Of a stretch of DNA of 64,000 nucleotides, positions 61,701 through 64,000 are shown piece by piece (position 1 is the stretch's first letter; each line of letters starts with the position of its first letter). Position numbers and translations under genes: made by a program. Source of the stretch: Syngnathus acus (lineage: Eukaryota > Chordata > Actinopteri > Syngnathiformes > Syngnathidae); contig NC_051095.1 of NCBI RefSeq assembly GCF_901709675.1, positions 3,595,956 through 3,659,955 on the forward strand, in the 5' to 3' direction. The notes beneath the pieces were generated by a model. The model was not told the origin of the DNA. It worked only from the letters and a program-made list of their open reading frames with translations, and did no database searches.

Positions 61701-63817
61701 CGCTGACACCCACGTCACTCACCACACACGCATCCAGTGACTCAAATAATTGTTGATAAATTACTCGAGAGCATTTTGATGGACCAGATAACAACTTCAC
61801 AGCCACACCACTGGAAATTCAGAGTCCATTTTCTTCTTGGCATTTGTTGTAAACACAGCAAATGTGCCGCTTTGAACGGTGCCTTTTCAACAAATGCGTT
61901 TCTCTCACCACGGGCTAGCGTTTTAGCACTCATCCTCCACAACTTTGTTTATCTCAAGGGCCTTGTGAGCAATTCAGTGGTAATGAGGGCCGGTAAGAGT
62001 CCATAAAAGCGCAAGTGCGTATTTTTTCTTTTTTTTTTATTAGGATGACGGTAACATCACTGGGAGCCCCCTCCCCCCCCCCTCCCCTGCAACCTTTGCT
62101 AAAATGTACTTTCACAACGCGAGCACATGCAGGACATTCGACTTTCTGTGCAGTCGTAAACGAAACGTCATTTTTTGGTCTCCTTTTAAATACGATTGAA
62201 TTCGTCTCGCGCTATTGACTCGGCGATAAAACAAACCATCAGTCTTTTGTGGGGGTGGGGGGGGGGGGGATCTGTGCTCAAAGCCTCATTTCAATCAAGG
62301 CGTTCATTTATCACCCGCATTTGTTTCGTTATGTGCTTCAATTACCGACAGCCTATCATCATTAACTCTCATATTGGAGTATAATCCGGAAAGAAGCGCA
62401 GGGTGCGCTCCCATTTGCTTTCAGGTCGCTGACATTCTCACTTTCAGGCTATGTTGCTCCCCACGTGAGGTAACGCTACGGGAAAAAAAAAAAAAAAAAA
62501 AAAGGACAACCAAAAAAAAAAAAAACCCACAGCGGCATATCCGTGAAATAGCTTGCGACCTTTCTACTTGGATGACATTTCTGCCTGCTTTCCTCCCCAT
62601 CTTCTCCTCCGCGTTCCTTCTCTCAGTGCATTCCCTCCCACCCTCCAAGAGTCTTAAAACGATGTACATATTTTCCCCCTCATCCTTTATAGCTTCCTCA
62701 TCTCTCATCTTTGCCACCATTGTTGCCTTCACAATCCCCACCCTGCGCTCGCCTATTTCCATCTCTCTCTCTCTCATACCGCTATCCGGGCTCACATCGC
62801 CCCCCACCCCTCCCCCTCCCTTGCACCACTTTGCCATGCCGTTGAGTTATGAAACGTGTTGACACAGTGAAAACCTCCCCAGTCGCTATCCATTATGAAT
62901 GAGCCAAACACAATCAAGACAAAAAAAAAAACGTCAGGACGGAGCAGTTGGGAGGCTTGGAGGATGAATAAATGATTAATCAAGGGCAGCGGCAAGGTCA
63001 TGGCGGGCGTTCTTATTGCCTTTGACAATGTCTTCTCCTTTTTAGTCTTGCTAAAAAATAGAGAGCCTGCCTTCAAACGTTATCATTAAAAGCAAATGAG
63101 GTTTTCAGAAGCCAAACTCTGTGAGTGAACAGCATTCCAAATATTTACCTTGCGTCATTTACAAAGTCTGAGACAAAGCATGACCGTTGTTTTTCTCGGA
63201 ATACTTTGAACATTTCTTGCGATGGACAAGCCTTAAAAAGCCTTTAAAACATTTAAGGGATTGAAGGTGTCTCAATTGTAGAATGACTTTTCACGTCTGT
63301 TCCACCATAATAATAAACTTTTGTGCGTCCCTGGATGTGTCAGTCAAGTCTGAGCGCTATTATCCTTGTCAAGGGAGAATTTTGGATTGTTATTGAGTCG
63401 AGTAAAGCCCAGTTGGTCAGTGCTGCATGATGAGACACAATGTGGTACACAAAATTAATTAACACCAATAGTCCTTGTATGAAATATCAACCATAAAAAT
63501 GTGCTTTTGATGTCAAAATATTTACAATGAATCACGACGTAACAATTTTACATTTAACAAACGTATCTGTATGTTATTTAGTGGTAGTAGTAATCGTATT
63601 TTGTAGTGTGTGCGTGCCATGCGTGTCAATGTGTGTGTTTGTACTTAAATGATGTCATCACTTTTCCATACTTAAATAGTTTTCATCGTTTTTAACTTCA
63701 AAGTAGACTTGGCCAAGATTCTCGTCCATCCCCATATAAAAAAAAAAAAAAAGGGATTGACGGCATTTCACGTCATTGGCACTCAGTGTTAAACAGCTTT
63801 AGTGAGCTCAACATTTA

Positions 63818-63861
<44 letters not shown>

Positions 63862-64000
63862 TGACGGTATTTCACGTCATTGGCACTCAAAGTGTTAAAC
63901 ATCGTTAGTGAACTTAACCTTTTTATTCATTGCATCACTCATGGCTCTAAGATATTTGAAAAATGAGTTTGGGAAAATGATGGAATTGCATTTTGCCTTT
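61701..64000 (+). other. pcx: pcx intron 10, running off the window
   Basis: Non-coding. It contains homopolymer runs (poly-A about 62480-62502 and 62512-62524, G11 about 62259-62269), C/T-rich DNA (about 62570-62830), and two copies of a short repeat flanking an (AT)n tract at the right end. Confidence 0.5.
63756..63920. repeat. Direct repeat pair around an (AT)n tract
   Basis: ATTGACGGCATTTCACGTCA (copy 1 from 63756) and ATTGACGGTATTTCACGTCA (copy 2 from 63860) are both followed by TTGGCACTCA and GTTAAACA. An (AT)n microsatellite (63828-63857) separates them. The unit resembles half of the foldback family seen at 34527. Confidence 0.75.

Overview
The window is nuclear DNA of a ray-finned fish, most likely a percomorph teleost. 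Every protein gene is broken into short exons by compact GT-AG introns, the proteins are vertebrate family members, and the non-coding DNA is full of fish-type miniature transposons, LINE relics, a tRNA-derived SINE, microsatellites and homopolymers. I cannot name the species. There is no prokaryotic, viral or CRISPR content.

Layout. Minus strand, left to right: the first coding exon of a four-transmembrane gene that looks like tmem179b (115-213, rest off the window); a Prospero homeobox gene (coding 2444-5170, probable non-coding first exon near 6313-6410); snx15 (9631-12214, seven coding exons); and an initiator tRNA-Met gene (12993-13064). Plus strand: slc3a2 (CD98 heavy chain, ten coding exons, 15639-19676); an ELM2-SANT-C2H2 co-repressor gene of the MIDEAS/TRERF1/ZNF541 family (22545-25713); and the 5' part of the pyruvate carboxylase gene (non-coding first exon ending at 27628, coding from 32355, ten coding exons to 61186, then off the right edge). 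The pcx introns fill more than half of the window and hold most of the repeats.

The genes are functionally independent: amino-acid transporter partner, endosomal sorting, two nuclear regulators, gluconeogenic/anaplerotic enzyme, translation initiation. What links them is ancestry. slc3a2, tmem179b, snx15 and pcx match genes of human 11q12-q13. The Prospero gene has no counterpart there, so it is probably a Prospero ohnologue that mammals lost. A Prospero gene beside an ELM2-SANT gene also recalls PROX2 and MIDEAS on human 14q24.

I found no undescribed multi-gene system. The most useful observations are structural and regulatory: a GC-AG intron and a NAGNAG acceptor in slc3a2, two ATF4/CEBP-type elements upstream of it, a tandem duplication that copied a pcx splice donor and then lost its invariant G, a compact NF-Y/GC-box/CRE promoter for pcx, a frame-critical weak donor in the Prospero domain, and several families of short inverted-repeat elements. 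Exon boundaries were read by eye from splice signals, reading phase and family similarity.
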